The notes below the pieces were generated by a model. It saw only the letters and a list, made by a program, of their open reading frames with translations, was not told the origin of the DNA and made no database searches. From positions 2,170,001 through 2,234,000 of the forward strand of contig NC_006513.1 in assembly GCF_000025965.1 (NCBI RefSeq): a DNA stretch of 64,000 nucleotides. The letters are read 5' to 3'. Below, in pieces: positions 35,060 to 44,089 of the stretch; positions within the stretch are counted from its first letter, which is position 1, and the number at the start of each line of letters is the position of its first letter. This stretch comes from Aromatoleum aromaticum EbN1. Its GTDB lineage: Bacteria > Pseudomonadota > Gammaproteobacteria > Burkholderiales > Rhodocyclaceae. The translations under genes were made by a program, and so were the position numbers.

Positions 35060-37060
35060 ATGTTCAAGAAGATTCTGATCGCGAACCGGGGAGAGATCGC
35101 CTGCCGGGTCATCAAGACTGCCCGCAGGATGGGCATCCAGACGGTCGCGGTGTATTCCGAGGCTGACCGCGATTCACTGTTCGTCGACCTCGCCGACGAA
35201 GGCGTCTGTATCGGGCCGGCGCCGTCGAAGGAGTCGTACCTGGTGATGGACAAGATCATCGCCGCGTGCAAGAAGACCGGCGCTGAAGCGGTGCATCCGG
35301 GCTACGGCTTCCTGTCCGAGAATGCCGAGTTCTCGCGCCGGCTCGAGGAAGAAGGCATCGTCTTCATCGGCCCGAAACATTACTCGGTTGGCCAGATGGG
35401 CGACAAGATCGCGTCGAAGAAGCTCGCGAAGGAAGCCCGGGTCAACACGATTCCGGGCTACGCCGACGCCATCGACACTGCCGAGCAGGCAGTCGAGATC
35501 GCCAAGGGCATCGGCTATCCGGTGATGATCAAGGCTTCGGCCGGCGGCGGCGGCAAGGGCCTGCGCGTCGCGTTCAGCGACCAGGAGTGCTTCGAAGGCT
35601 TCACGTCGTGCCGCAACGAAGCGAAGACGGCGTTCGGCGACGACCGCATCCTGATCGAGAAATACGTGCTCGAGCCGCGCCACATCGAGATCCAGGTGTT
35701 GGGCGACGCGCACGGCAACGTCGTGTACCTGCACGAGCGCGAATGCTCGATCCAGCGCCGTCACCAGAAAGTCATCGAAGAGGCGCCGAGCCCGTTCCTC
35801 GACCCGGTGACGCGCCGCGCGATGGGCGAGCAGGCGGTCGCGCTCGCGAAAGCGGTGCAGTACCAGTCGGCCGGCACGGTGGAATTCGTCGTCGGCGCCG
35901 ACAGGTCGTTCTACTTCCTCGAGATGAACACGCGGCTGCAGGTCGAGCACCCGGTCACCGAGATGATCACGGGACTCGATCTCGTCGAGCAGATGATCCG
36001 CGTCGCCGCCGGCGAGAAGCTCGCGTTCCGCCAGGAAGACATCCGGCTCAACGGCTGGTCGATGGAATGCCGCATCAACGCCGAAGACCCGTTTCGCGGC
36101 TTCCTGCCGTCGACCGGGCGGCTCGTGAAATTCGAGCCGCCGGCCGAAGTGCCAGCGGGTTTGGCAACTGAGGTGCGCGTCGATACCGGCGTCTACGAAG
36201 GCGGCGAGATTTCGATGTTCTACGATTCGATGATCGCGAAGCTGATCACGCACGGCACGAACCGCGACCAGGCGATCGAGCGGATGCGCGACGCCCTCAA
36301 CGCGTTCGTGATCCGCGGCATCAGTTCGAACATCCCGTTCCAGGCCGCGCTGATGCAGCATCCGCGCTTCGTCTCGGGCCACTTCAACACGGGCTTCATC
36401 AGTGAGGAGTACCCGAAGGGCTTCGACGCTTCGATGGTGCCGCACGATGACCCGACGCTGTTCATTGCGGCGGCCGCCGCGCTGCACCGCCGTTTCGAGG
36501 ACCGCGATGCGCAGATCTCAGGCCAGATGCCGGGCCACGAGCGTGTCGTCGGCGACAAATACACGGTGATGCGCGGTGACGAACGCAGCCTCGTGACGGT
36601 CGTGCCGGCTGTGGGTGGCTACGACGTGGAACTCGGCGGCGAGACGTTCGCGGTGCGCACCGACTGGAAGTTCGGCGACGCGCTGATGAACGGCACGCTC
36701 AACGGCAAGCCGTTCACGATCCAGGTCGCCCGTACCGGGCTGCGCTATCGTCTGTCGCACAACGGCACGCAAGCGGTGCTGCTGGTAATGAGCGCGCGTT
36801 GGGCCGAACTGCAGTCGCTGATGCCGACCAAGGTGCCGCCCGACCTGTCGCGCTTCCTGCTGTCGCCGATGCCGGGGCTGCTGCGCGAGATCGCGGTGTC
36901 GGTCGGTCAGGAAGTCAAGGCGGGCGAGAAGCTCGCGGTCATCGAGGCGATGAAGATGGAGAACGTCCTCAAGGCCGAGCAGGACGGCAAGGTGAAGAAG
37001 GTCGTCGCGACAGCCGGCGCCAGCCTCGCGGTGGACGAGGTGATCGTCGAGTTCGAGTAA
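35060..37060 (+). CDS. pccA: Propionyl-CoA carboxylase alpha subunit PccA (biotin carboxylase/BCCP)
   Basis: 666-aa ATP- and biotin-dependent subunit. Domains in order: biotin carboxylase (KILIANRGEIACRVIKTARR, ATP-grasp KASAGGGGKGLRVAF, HERECSIQRRHQKVIEEAPS, MNTRLQVEHPVTE), a BT linker domain, and the C-terminal biotinyl domain with EAMKMENVLKAE, where Lys632 is biotinylated. It hydrolyses ATP to carboxylate biotin, which PccB uses. It ends the propionate operon and is followed by a strong terminator. Confidence 0.96.
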   Translation: MFKKILIANRGEIACRVIKTARRMGIQTVAVYSEADRDSLFVDLADEGVCIGPAPSKESYLVMDKIIAACKKTGAEAVHPGYGFLSENAEFSRRLEEEGIVFIGPKHYSVGQMGDKIASKKLAKEARVNTIPGYADAIDTAEQAVEIAKGIGYPVMIKASAGGGGKGLRVAFSDQECFEGFTSCRNEAKTAFGDDRILIEKYVLEPRHIEIQVLGDAHGNVVYLHERECSIQRRHQKVIEEAPSPFLDPVTRRAMGEQAVALAKAVQYQSAGTVEFVVGADRSFYFLEMNTRLQVEHPVTEMITGLDLVEQMIRVAAGEKLAFRQEDIRLNGWSMECRINAEDPFRGFLPSTGRLVKFEPPAEVPAGLATEVRVDTGVYEGGEISMFYDSMIAKLITHGTNRDQAIERMRDALNAFVIRGISSNIPFQAALMQHPRFVSGHFNTGFISEEYPKGFDASMVPHDDPTLFIAAAAALHRRFEDRDAQISGQMPGHERVVGDKYTVMRGDERSLVTVVPAVGGYDVELGGETFAVRTDWKFGDALMNGTLNGKPFTIQVARTGLRYRLSHNGTQAVLLVMSARWAELQSLMPTKVPPDLSRFLLSPMPGLLREIAVSVGQEVKAGEKLAVIEAMKMENVLKAEQDGKVKKVVATAGASLAVDEVIVEFE

Positions 37061-37112
37061 CGGCGGTTCCGCTGCGATAACCCGGCCGCGCGCTCATCTT
37101 GCGCAGCCGATC

Positions 37113-37148
37113 CGGAAAAAGGGCTCACCTCGGTGAGCCCTTTTTCCG
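37113..37148 (+). terminator. Strong Rho-independent terminator after pccA
   Basis: Perfect inverted repeat with arms of 17 bases (CGGAAAAAGGGCTCACC and its complement) around TC, ending in a TTTTTCCG tract. Because the stem begins with an A run and ends with a T run it could act in both directions. It lies 52 bases after the pccA stop. Confidence 0.9.
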
Positions 37149-37483
37149 TTATCCCGTTTCGGCATCCCGGCGACACTCCTTCCCCGGCGGGATCAGAATC
37201 GATGCGGCCGGTGATCCGGAGCGATGCCTTGCGGCGAACAGCCGAGGCGTCCACGACAGCCTCTCAATATTTGCCCAAATATAAATTGTGAGATATTATG
37301 GCTGCGCTTCACGAACGCCTGCTGCGTGCCGGCGTTCGTTCCTGAACGGCAGCGGGTCGCTCACTTCTTCGCGACGTCCTGTACCGCCGCCACAAGACCA
37401 ACGTTCGACGGACCGCGCATTACCCCTTGATCGCCTTCGCGGGGACTTCGCGTGCCGGTCCGGAACGAGATCAGGAGACATCC
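37149..37483 (+). promoter_or_regulatory. Upstream region of the aminomutase-like gene, with an AT-rich dyad
   Basis: A 335-base spacer without genes. At 37267-37282 there is a perfect dyad ATATTTG-CC-CAAATAT within an AT-rich patch (to about 37302), unusual for this GC content and a candidate operator or promoter. The rest shows nothing recognisable. Confidence 0.4.
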
Positions 37484-38872
37484 ATGACGGCCCAAGCCCA
37501 GTCCCTTACCCGCCCGATCACTTTCAACGCCGCGCGCTTCGAGCCGGTGCCGTTCAAAGTCTACACGCAGCGCGACTTCGACCAGATCGTGCCGCTCGCG
37601 AAGCTCTCGGAGGCGCAGCGCTTCGAGATGAAAGTCGTGTCGTCGGTGCTGCCGTTTCGCGTCAACCAGTACGTCATCGACGAACTGATCGACTGGGACA
37701 ACATCCCTGCCGATCCGATGTTCCAGCTGACGTTCCCGCAGCGCGGCATGCTCGCGCCGGAACATTTTGACCGCATCGCCACTTTGCTCGAGCACGGCGC
37801 GGACAAGAAGGATGTCGACGCGGCGGTCGACGCAGTGCGTCACGAGCTGAACCCGCACCCCGCCGACCAGATGGAAATGAACATGCCGCGCGACGAGCAC
37901 GGCAACCGCCTCGAGGGCATTCAGCACAAGTACCGCGAGACCGTGCTGTTCTTCCCGAGCCAGGGCCAGACCTGCCACAGCTATTGCACGTTCTGCTTCC
38001 GCTGGGCGCAGTTCGTCGGCGACAAGGAGCTGCGCATCGCGTCGTCCGAAGCCGAGACACTGCACGCCTATCTGCGCCATCACTGCGAAGTCACCGACCT
38101 CTTGTTCACCGGCGGCGACCCGATGGTGATGAAAACGCGCCACTTGCGGGACTACCTCGAGCCGCTGCTCAAGCCGGAATTCGACCACATCCAGACGATC
38201 CGCATCGGCACCAAGGCGCTGACGTTCTGGCCGCACCGCTTCCTCGGCGCCGATGATGCCGACGAGCTGATCGCGCTGCTCGAACGCCTCACGGAGGCGG
38301 GCAAGCACGTCGCGCTGATGACGCATTTCAACCATTGGAAGGAACTCGACACCGAGGCGACGCAGGCCGCGGTGCGGCGGCTGCGCAAGGCCGGCGTCGT
38401 GATCCGCGGGCAGGGGCCGCTGATCGCCCACCTCAACGACGATCCCGACGTGTGGGCGCGGATGTGGAAGACGCAGGTGCGGCTCGGCATCTTGCCCTAC
38501 TACATGTTCGTCGAGCGCGACACCGGCGCGCGCAACTACTTCGAAGTGCCGCTCGTGCGTGCGTGGGAGATTTACCGCGATGCGATGCAGCAGGTATCGG
38601 GCTTGGGGCGTACGGCCCGTGGCCCGAGCATGAGCGCGAGCCCCGGCAAGGTCGAGATCCAGGGCGTGACGGAAGTCGCCGGCGAGAAAGTCTTCGTGCT
38701 GCGCTTCATCCAGGGACGAAACCCGGACTGGGTGCAGCGGCCGTTCTTCGCGAAGTTCGACCCGCAGGCGACGTGGTTCGATCACCTGAAGCCGGCATTC
38801 GGCGACGAAAAATGGTTCTGGGAAGACGAGTACGAGGCCATCCGCGACGACAAGCTGTCGATCGAAAGCTGA
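37484..38872 (+). CDS. Lysine 2,3-aminomutase-family radical SAM protein
   Basis: 462-aa radical SAM/PLP-type protein. The [4Fe-4S] motif CHSYCTFC (C164, C168, C171) follows the KamA-like stretch KYRETVLFFPSQGQ. Further family blocks are LLFTGGDPMVMKTRHLRDYL, HVALMTHFNHWKEL, GILPYYMFVERDTGARNYFEVPL and SASPGKVEIQG, whose lysine occupies the place of the PLP-binding lysine of lysine aminomutase (PGGGGK). Classical KamA enzymes convert lysine to beta-lysine; this branch is divergent and its substrate is unknown. ATG 37484 has AGGAG 6-7 bases upstream. Monocistronic, with its own regulatory region. Confidence 0.82.
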   Translation: MTAQAQSLTRPITFNAARFEPVPFKVYTQRDFDQIVPLAKLSEAQRFEMKVVSSVLPFRVNQYVIDELIDWDNIPADPMFQLTFPQRGMLAPEHFDRIATLLEHGADKKDVDAAVDAVRHELNPHPADQMEMNMPRDEHGNRLEGIQHKYRETVLFFPSQGQTCHSYCTFCFRWAQFVGDKELRIASSEAETLHAYLRHHCEVTDLLFTGGDPMVMKTRHLRDYLEPLLKPEFDHIQTIRIGTKALTFWPHRFLGADDADELIALLERLTEAGKHVALMTHFNHWKELDTEATQAAVRRLRKAGVVIRGQGPLIAHLNDDPDVWARMWKTQVRLGILPYYMFVERDTGARNYFEVPLVRAWEIYRDAMQQVSGLGRTARGPSMSASPGKVEIQGVTEVAGEKVFVLRFIQGRNPDWVQRPFFAKFDPQATWFDHLKPAFGDEKWFWEDEYEAIRDDKLSIES

Positions 38873-39031
38873 ACAACGCGCCGGCGCCGGCGGCTGTCCT
38901 GGACGCGACTCCTGCGGGCGCCGCGTTTGCTCCACGGTGACGAGCCGGCGTCGGTCTGACCCGCGTTTCAGCAAGCCGCCGCTCGCCGGCGTGTAATATC
39001 CGCATCGGACGTCCACACACGGAGGCGGATC

Positions 39032-39889
39032 ATGCGTATCGGCGGTCGTCGGGAAAGCGAGAACGTCGAGGATCGGCGCGGTTCGCACTTCAGGCTCGGA
39101 GGTGGTGGCAAGATCGGCATCGGCACGATCGTGCTCGCGCTCGTCGCGATGTATTTCGGCATCGACCCGAGCGTCGTGTTCGACACCGCGAGCGTCCAGT
39201 CGCCATCGCCGGCCACGCAGCCCGCCTCGCCGCGCTCCGCCGCGGAAGATGAACTCGCCCGCTTCGCATCACAGGTGCTCGCCGATACCGAGGATACCTG
39301 GGGACCGGTCTTTGCGTCCGCCGGCGGCCAGTACCGGGAGCCGCGCATGGTGCTCTTCACCGGCGCGACGCGCAGCGCGTGCGGCGTGGGGCAGGCGGAG
39401 ATGGGGCCGTTCTACTGCCCGGCCGACGAGAAAGTCTACCTCGACCTGTCCTTCTTCGACGACTTGCAGAACCGCTTCCGCGCGCCCGGCGACTTTGCCC
39501 AGGCGTACGTGATCGCGCATGAAGTGGGCCATCACGTGCAGAACCTGCTCGGCATCTCCGAAAAAGTCCAGCAGGCGCGTGAGCAGCTGCCGGCGCGCGA
39601 GGCGAATGCGCTGTCGGTCCGCGTCGAACTGCAGGCCGACTGCCTTGCGGGCGTGTGGGGCCATCATGCCGACCGCACGCGCCAGCTGCTCGAAGCGGGC
39701 GACGTCGAGGAGGCGCTCGGCGCGGCGTCCGCGATCGGCGACGACCGGCTGCAGAAACAGGCGCAGGGCCAGGTCGTGCCGGACAGCTTCACGCACGGCA
39801 GCTCGGCCCAGCGTGCGCGCTGGTTCCGCCTCGGCCTCGAGCGCGGTGATCTGCGCGCGTGCGACACGTTCAGCCCGGGCGCGCTCTGA
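39032..39889 (+). CDS. Neutral zinc metallopeptidase (YpfJ/PF04228 type)
   Basis: 285-aa membrane-anchored predicted metallopeptidase. The N-terminal RIGGRRESENVEDRRG is the family hallmark; one transmembrane helix follows (GIGTIVLALVAMYFG). The body contains GPFYCPADEKVYLDLSFF, the zinc motif AHEVGHHVQNLLG (HExxH at 163-167) and ELQADCLAGVWGHHA with the third ligand. GGAGG lies 8 bases before ATG 39032. Substrate unknown. Confidence 0.88.
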   Translation: MRIGGRRESENVEDRRGSHFRLGGGGKIGIGTIVLALVAMYFGIDPSVVFDTASVQSPSPATQPASPRSAAEDELARFASQVLADTEDTWGPVFASAGGQYREPRMVLFTGATRSACGVGQAEMGPFYCPADEKVYLDLSFFDDLQNRFRAPGDFAQAYVIAHEVGHHVQNLLGISEKVQQAREQLPAREANALSVRVELQADCLAGVWGHHADRTRQLLEAGDVEEALGAASAIGDDRLQKQAQGQVVPDSFTHGSSAQRARWFRLGLERGDLRACDTFSPGAL

Positions 39890-39922
39890 ACGCCCTCCTC
39901 GGCGGCCGTCGGTAGCTGCCGC

Positions 39923-40399
39923 TTATCCCGCGAGGCGCGCGAACGCGTCGACGACTTCCGGCGGCGCCTGCACCAGTTCGACGAGGACACCTTCGCCGCC
40001 GATCGGGAATTCGTCGTTGCCTTTCGGATGCAGGAAAGTGATGTCGAAGCCGGCGGCGCCGCGGCGAATGCCTCCGGGTGCAAAGCGCACGCCCTGCGCA
40101 GTGAGCCACTCGACCGCGACCGGCAGGTCATCGATCCACAGCCCGACATGGTTCAGCGGCGTCGCGTGGACTGCCGGCTTCTTTTCGGCGTCGAGCGGCT
40201 GCATCAGGTCGACTTCGACCTTGAACGGCCCTTTGCCCATCGCGCAGATGTCCTCGTCGACGTTCTCGCGCTCGCTGACGAAGTTGCCGGTGACTTCCAG
40301 CCCGAGCATGTCCACCCACAGCGTCTTGAGGCGCTCCTTGCTCGGGCCGCCGATGGCGATCTGCTGGATGCCGAGGATCCTGAACGGGCGGTGCGACAT
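39923..40399 (-). CDS. VOC/glyoxalase-family protein, possible methylmalonyl-CoA epimerase
   Basis: 158-aa vicinal-oxygen-chelate fold protein: [58 protein letters not shown] and [11 protein letters not shown] ending [14 protein letters not shown]. The C-terminal FLHPK...GVLVELVQ pattern and LGLEVTG are reminiscent of methylmalonyl-CoA epimerase, which would complete the pathway between PccAB and the mutase. Metal ligands appear as the N-terminal Gln/His region and Glu in ELVQ, but I cannot assign all of them. ATG 40399 follows AGGAG; other VOC functions (lactoylglutathione lyase-like) remain possible. Confidence 0.75.
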   Translation of the reverse strand: MSHRPFRILGIQQIAIGGPSKERLKTLWVDMLGLEVTGNFVSERENVDEDICAMGKGPFKVEVDLMQPLDAEKKPAVHATPLNHVGLWIDDLPVAVEWLTAQGVRFAPGGIRRGAAGFDITFLHPKGNDEFPIGGEGVLVELVQAPPEVVDAFARLAG

Positions 40400-40508
40400 G
40401 TGGGTAATCTCCTGAATTCTGCGGGGGAAGGGAAACCAAGGGCGGAATTGTAGCGAACGGACGAACGCAGTGCATGAGCCTCCCGCACCGCCGTCCGGCC
40501 TCCTCATG

Positions 40509-41336
40509 TCACCCGGTGGACTCGCTCGCTGCGCGCCGCAGCCGCAGCGACTCGCCGCGTTCGACGAGATAGCGCGCCGGCGGCTTGCCGAGCACTTTCT
40601 TGAACATCGTGATGAAGGCGCTGACGGATTCGTAGCCGAGATCCTGCGCGACCCTCTGCACCGTCATCCCTGTCGACAGGCGCTGCAGCGCGATGACGAT
40701 GTGCAGTTGCTGGCGCCAACGCCCGAAAGTCATGCCGGTCTCGCCGACGATCAGGCGCGCCAGCGTGCGCTCGCCGATCGACACGCGCCGTGCCCATTCG
40801 GCCATCGTGCTGCGGTCGGCCGGATCGTTCATCAGCGCGTCGGCAATGCGCCGCAGGCGCGGCTCGGCCGTGATCGGCAGATGAAGCTGTTCGGCCGGCA
40901 TCTGCACGAGCTCATCGAGCAGCACCGCGACGAGGCGCCCGGTCGGCCCGTCAATGGAATAGCTCTGCGGCAGTTCGACGAGACGCAGGATCAGCTCCCG
41001 CAGCAGCGGGCTCACCGACAGCGTGCAGCAGCTCGCCGGCAACACCGCCGCATCGGGCTCGATGAACAGCAGGCAGATACGCCCATTCAGCGACACCCGA
41101 TTGGTGTGCGCCATGCCGCCCGGGATCCACACCGCGCCGTGCGGCGGCACGATCCACAGGCCGGAAGGCACTTCGCACGTCACCGAGCCGCGCGCCGCCA
41201 GGACGAGCTGGCCCTTGCGGTGTTGGTGCACCGGCAGCTCGCGGCTGTTGTCCCGGATATCGACGGTCAGCGCCACGGCCGGGCTGTACAGGTCGTCCGG
41301 GTCGAAGCGCGCCAGGCTGTCAAGAAGGTTGGACAT
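40509..41336 (-). CDS. AraC-family regulator with N-terminal cupin (NimR-like)
   Basis: 275-aa regulator. The N-terminal cupin-type sensor domain ([40 protein letters not shown]) is followed by two helix-turn-helix motifs of the AraC type ([24 protein letters not shown] and [22 protein letters not shown], then LGKPPARY). It is divergent from a CynX/NimT-type MFS transporter, the same arrangement as E. coli nimR/nimT, so it probably controls that transporter. Ligand unknown. Confidence 0.87.
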   Translation of the reverse strand: MSNLLDSLARFDPDDLYSPAVALTVDIRDNSRELPVHQHRKGQLVLAARGSVTCEVPSGLWIVPPHGAVWIPGGMAHTNRVSLNGRICLLFIEPDAAVLPASCCTLSVSPLLRELILRLVELPQSYSIDGPTGRLVAVLLDELVQMPAEQLHLPITAEPRLRRIADALMNDPADRSTMAEWARRVSIGERTLARLIVGETGMTFGRWRQQLHIVIALQRLSTGMTVQRVAQDLGYESVSAFITMFKKVLGKPPARYLVERGESLRLRRAASESTG

Positions 41337-41363
41337 GAAGGGAAAGCTCGTGTGCAGGCAGAA

Positions 41364-41387
41364 TCAAGATATTAATCGTCAAGATAT
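41364..41387. promoter_or_regulatory. Direct-repeat operator candidate between the AraC gene and the MFS gene
   Basis: Two exact copies of TCAAGATAT at 41364-41372 and 41379-41387, spaced 15 bases start to start, in a 118-base divergent intergenic region. Direct repeats on one helical face with 1.5 turns are typical of AraC-family sites, but binding is inferred. Confidence 0.5.
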
Positions 41388-41454
41388 CGAAATTCAGATA
41401 ACCGGCTACTCTCTAGAATCGACTCCATCTCCCCTTTTCCCGCGGTGGATTCGC

Positions 41455-42693
41455 ATGCAGCCCCATCCCTCCGTCACGCAGCCTGCCGCCCAGGGCCTGC
41501 TTATCGTCGGCATCTTGCTGATCGCCGCGAACCTGCGCGCCCCGGTTACCGGCGTCGGTCCGGTGCTCGCCGACATCCAGCACAGCTTCGGCTTCAACGC
41601 CACGCAGGCCGGCGTGCTGGCGACGCTGCCGCTGCTCGCGTTCGCGCTCGTCTCGCCGCTCGCTGCCGGTGTCGCGCGTCGGCACGGGCTCGAACGCACG
41701 CTGTTCGGAGCGCTGCTGATGCTGACGGCGGGCATCGTTGTCCGTTCGTCGAGCACCGTGTGGGGACTGTTTGGCGGCACGATGATACTGGGCAGTGCGA
41801 TCGCGCTGTGCAATGTCCTGCTGCCGAGCCTGCTGAAGCGGGACTTCGCCACGAAAGTCTCGACGATGACGTCGCTTTACGCGGTGACGATGAGCGTGAC
41901 CGCCGCCTTGTGTTCGGCAGTGATGATTCCGCTGACGGGGATGTCGTCGTCCGGATGGACTTTCGCGCTCGGGATCTGGGCCGTCCTTGCCGCGTTCAGC
42001 GCAGTGGTGTGGCTGCCGCAGCTGCGCAGGGCGACGCGCCCGATGCAGCAGGCCGCCACGACTCCAGCGATCCCGATATGGCGCTCGCCGCTCGCGTGGC
42101 AGGTGACCGCGTTCATGGGGCTCAATTCGTTCGTCTACTACGTCGTCATCAGCTGGCTGCCGGCGATCCTGCAGCAAAATGGCTATTCCGCGGCGTCCGC
42201 CGGCTCGCTGCACGGGCTGTTGCAGCTCGCGACGGTGGTTCCCGGCGTGCTCGCAGTGCCGCTGATCCATCGCCTGACCGATCAGCGCGCCGCCGCGTTC
42301 CTGAGTGCGGTCCTCGCCCTGGTCGGCCTCGTCGGCTTCATCGCGCTGCCGGGCTGGAGCGTCGTGTGGTGCATCGTCTATGGCTTCGGCAGCAGTGCCT
42401 GCCTGATCCTCGCGCTGACTTTCATGAGCCTGCGCGCAGGCAGCGTGCATCAGGCGGCGGCGCTGTCGGGCATGGCGCAGGCGGTGGGCTACCTGCTCGC
42501 CGCGGTCGGTCCGACCCTCGTTGGCGCGCTCCACGACCTCTTCGGCGGCTGGTCCGCCGCGCTGCTGCTGTGCGCGACGATATCCGCAATCCAGGCCGTG
42601 TTCGGGTTGTACGCCGGCCGCCCGACGCAGATCGGCGCGCTGTCGCCGGGGGCGGTGGAGCCGGCGTCGGAACTGGCGGTGAGGCGGCGCTGA
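41455..42693 (+). CDS. MFS transporter, CynX/NimT family
   Basis: 412-aa major facilitator with 12 predicted helices. Family marks: LLIAANLRAPVTGVGPVLADIQ at the N-terminus, VARRHGLERTLFGALLMLTAG (loop 2-3), SWLPAILQQNGYSAASAGSLHG and MAQAVGYLLAAVGPTLVGALHDLFGGW. CynX/NimT proteins export or import small anions or drugs such as cyanate or 2-nitroimidazoles. ATG 41455 starts just before the family homology; the longer upstream frame overlaps the divergent regulator. Substrate not predictable. Confidence 0.88.
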   Translation: MQPHPSVTQPAAQGLLIVGILLIAANLRAPVTGVGPVLADIQHSFGFNATQAGVLATLPLLAFALVSPLAAGVARRHGLERTLFGALLMLTAGIVVRSSSTVWGLFGGTMILGSAIALCNVLLPSLLKRDFATKVSTMTSLYAVTMSVTAALCSAVMIPLTGMSSSGWTFALGIWAVLAAFSAVVWLPQLRRATRPMQQAATTPAIPIWRSPLAWQVTAFMGLNSFVYYVVISWLPAILQQNGYSAASAGSLHGLLQLATVVPGVLAVPLIHRLTDQRAAAFLSAVLALVGLVGFIALPGWSVVWCIVYGFGSSACLILALTFMSLRAGSVHQAAALSGMAQAVGYLLAAVGPTLVGALHDLFGGWSAALLLCATISAIQAVFGLYAGRPTQIGALSPGAVEPASELAVRRR

Positions 42694-42781
42694 CGAGGAC
42701 TGCTGGTTACAGAGAATGGCTTCGCCGAGGAAAAGCCTTGATCCCTTGATTTCAGGGCATCAGTTACTGACCTTCTCGTAA

Positions 42782-42806
42782 GTATTGTCATGCCAGGAGA
42801 CAATAC
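42782..42806. repeat. Inverted repeat next to transposase relic
   Basis: Perfect 8-bp inverted repeat GTATTGTC/GACAATAC with a 9-base spacer (42782-42789 and 42799-42806). It immediately precedes the short transposase-like remnant, so it may be an insertion-sequence end or a small hairpin. Confidence 0.4.
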
Positions 42807-42810
42807 GTGC

Positions 42811-42936
42811 ATGAAATGCAAACGGAACTCGGACGGTGGCGCGATCGACCGCCACTCGTTTCAGGTGATACGCCAACAGGCTGCCCAGTCGATGGCGCCG
42901 GGATGGCGGGAGACGAATGTAGTGATCAAGGTCTAG
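42811..42936 (+). pseudogene. IS630-type transposase N-terminal relic
   Basis: A 41-codon frame, MKCKRNSDGGAIDRHSFQV then IRQQAAQSM, resembles the N-terminal helix-turn-helix start of IS630-family transposases, which typically open with K-R-x-S-D-G-R and an IR/LR-Q-A-V block. The frame ends at TAG 42936 with no catalytic domain. No flanking terminal repeats could be fixed. Weak assignment from recalled family pattern. Confidence 0.35.
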
Positions 42937-42955
42937 CTCCGGAGCTGGGAGGTGG

Positions 42956-43930
42956 TCATGCGCCGTTCCCGGCGAGCATGTTCATGAGCAGGCGGATCAG
43001 CACGTCCCGGTCGTCGGGGCGGGACTGGGCGACGAGGAGCGACAGGGCGGCGAGGCCGACGTCATTGATCACCGGGCTGCCGTCGGTGTCGAACAGGCGG
43101 CCGTTGCGATGCAGGAAGCCGGCGAAGAGGAAGGCGCCGATGCGCTTGTTGCCGTCGGTAAAGGGGTGGTTCTTGACGATGAAATACAGCAGGTGGGCGG
43201 CGCGCGACTCCAGCGTGGGGTAGGCCGGTTCGCCGAAGGCGGTCTGGTCCAGGTTGCCGAGGAGGGCGGCGAGGCCGTCTTCACGCTCGATGCCGAACAG
43301 CGCACTGGCCTGCCCCTTGGCCATCAGGTCGGTCTTGAGATTGGAGATCCCGGCACGCGCCTCGGTCACCGAAGGCAGCTCGCCGCCGGGATGGCCGCGC
43401 GGCTCGGTGAGCAGGCCCTCGTCATAGCGCTGCAGCCACAGGAAGGTCTGGGTGTAGCGCACGACGATTTCCGCCAGGCCGCGCCCGGCTTCCTGCCCCA
43501 GTTCGGGGTGGGCGAGGGTCCGGCGCACGAGCTGCAGCGCGGCTTCGAGTTCGCGGGCGTTGTGTTCCAGGCGCTGGCGGTCGAGGGCGTAGCCGCGGGT
43601 GAGGTAGTCCTTGAGGACGCGGCTGGCCCATTGGCGGAACTGGGTGCCGCGCCTGGAGTTGACGCGGTAGCCCACGGACAGGATGGCATCGAGGTTGAAG
43701 AAGCGCGTCTGGTAGGTTTTTCCGTCGGAAGCAGTACGTGCAAAATTTGCACATACTGCCGCCTCGTCCAGTTCGCCTTCCCTGAACACGTTGCGCAGGT
43801 GCTTGGTAATCACCGAGCGGTCGCGTTCGAACAGTCGTGCGATCTGCTCCTGCGACAGCCAGACCGTTTCCTGCTCGATACGCACCTGGATGGATTCACC
43901 TTCGGCTTCGAAAAAGACCAACTCGTTCAT
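42956..43930 (-). CDS. RhuM-Fic fusion protein
   Basis: 324-aa protein combining two domains. Residues about 1-200 are the RhuM/virulence-associated domain (VWLSQEQIARLFERDRSVITKHLRNVF, RFFNLDAILSVGYRVNSRRGTQFRQWA). Residues about 200-324 form a Fic/Doc domain with the motif HPFTDGNKRIG at 255-265, the catalytic His being H255. The GNKR ending resembles Doc (a kinase of EF-Tu) more than AMP-transferring Fic (GNGR). No separate antitoxin gene is seen beside it. The start at MNELVFFEAEGE (43930) is chosen; MPQ at 43939 is also possible. It may be a self-contained toxin or phage-defence effector; function inferred. Confidence 0.82.
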   Translation of the reverse strand: MNELVFFEAEGESIQVRIEQETVWLSQEQIARLFERDRSVITKHLRNVFREGELDEAAVCANFARTASDGKTYQTRFFNLDAILSVGYRVNSRRGTQFRQWASRVLKDYLTRGYALDRQRLEHNARELEAALQLVRRTLAHPELGQEAGRGLAEIVVRYTQTFLWLQRYDEGLLTEPRGHPGGELPSVTEARAGISNLKTDLMAKGQASALFGIEREDGLAALLGNLDQTAFGEPAYPTLESRAAHLLYFIVKNHPFTDGNKRIGAFLFAGFLHRNGRLFDTDGSPVINDVGLAALSLLVAQSRPDDRDVLIRLLMNMLAGNGA

Positions 43931-44089
43931 CTGTGGCATTCCGTTGTGGCGGGCAGGTAGCTGAAGTTTATTTTTATGGCATTGAGAGGGCGTGCTTGCG
44001 TGACGAGGCAGTTCCTTCATGCAAGAAAACGCGTGACCCGTTGGGTTTTCTGGGACGGCTCGTCCTTGCCTGCACCCGTCGCCGTGCCG

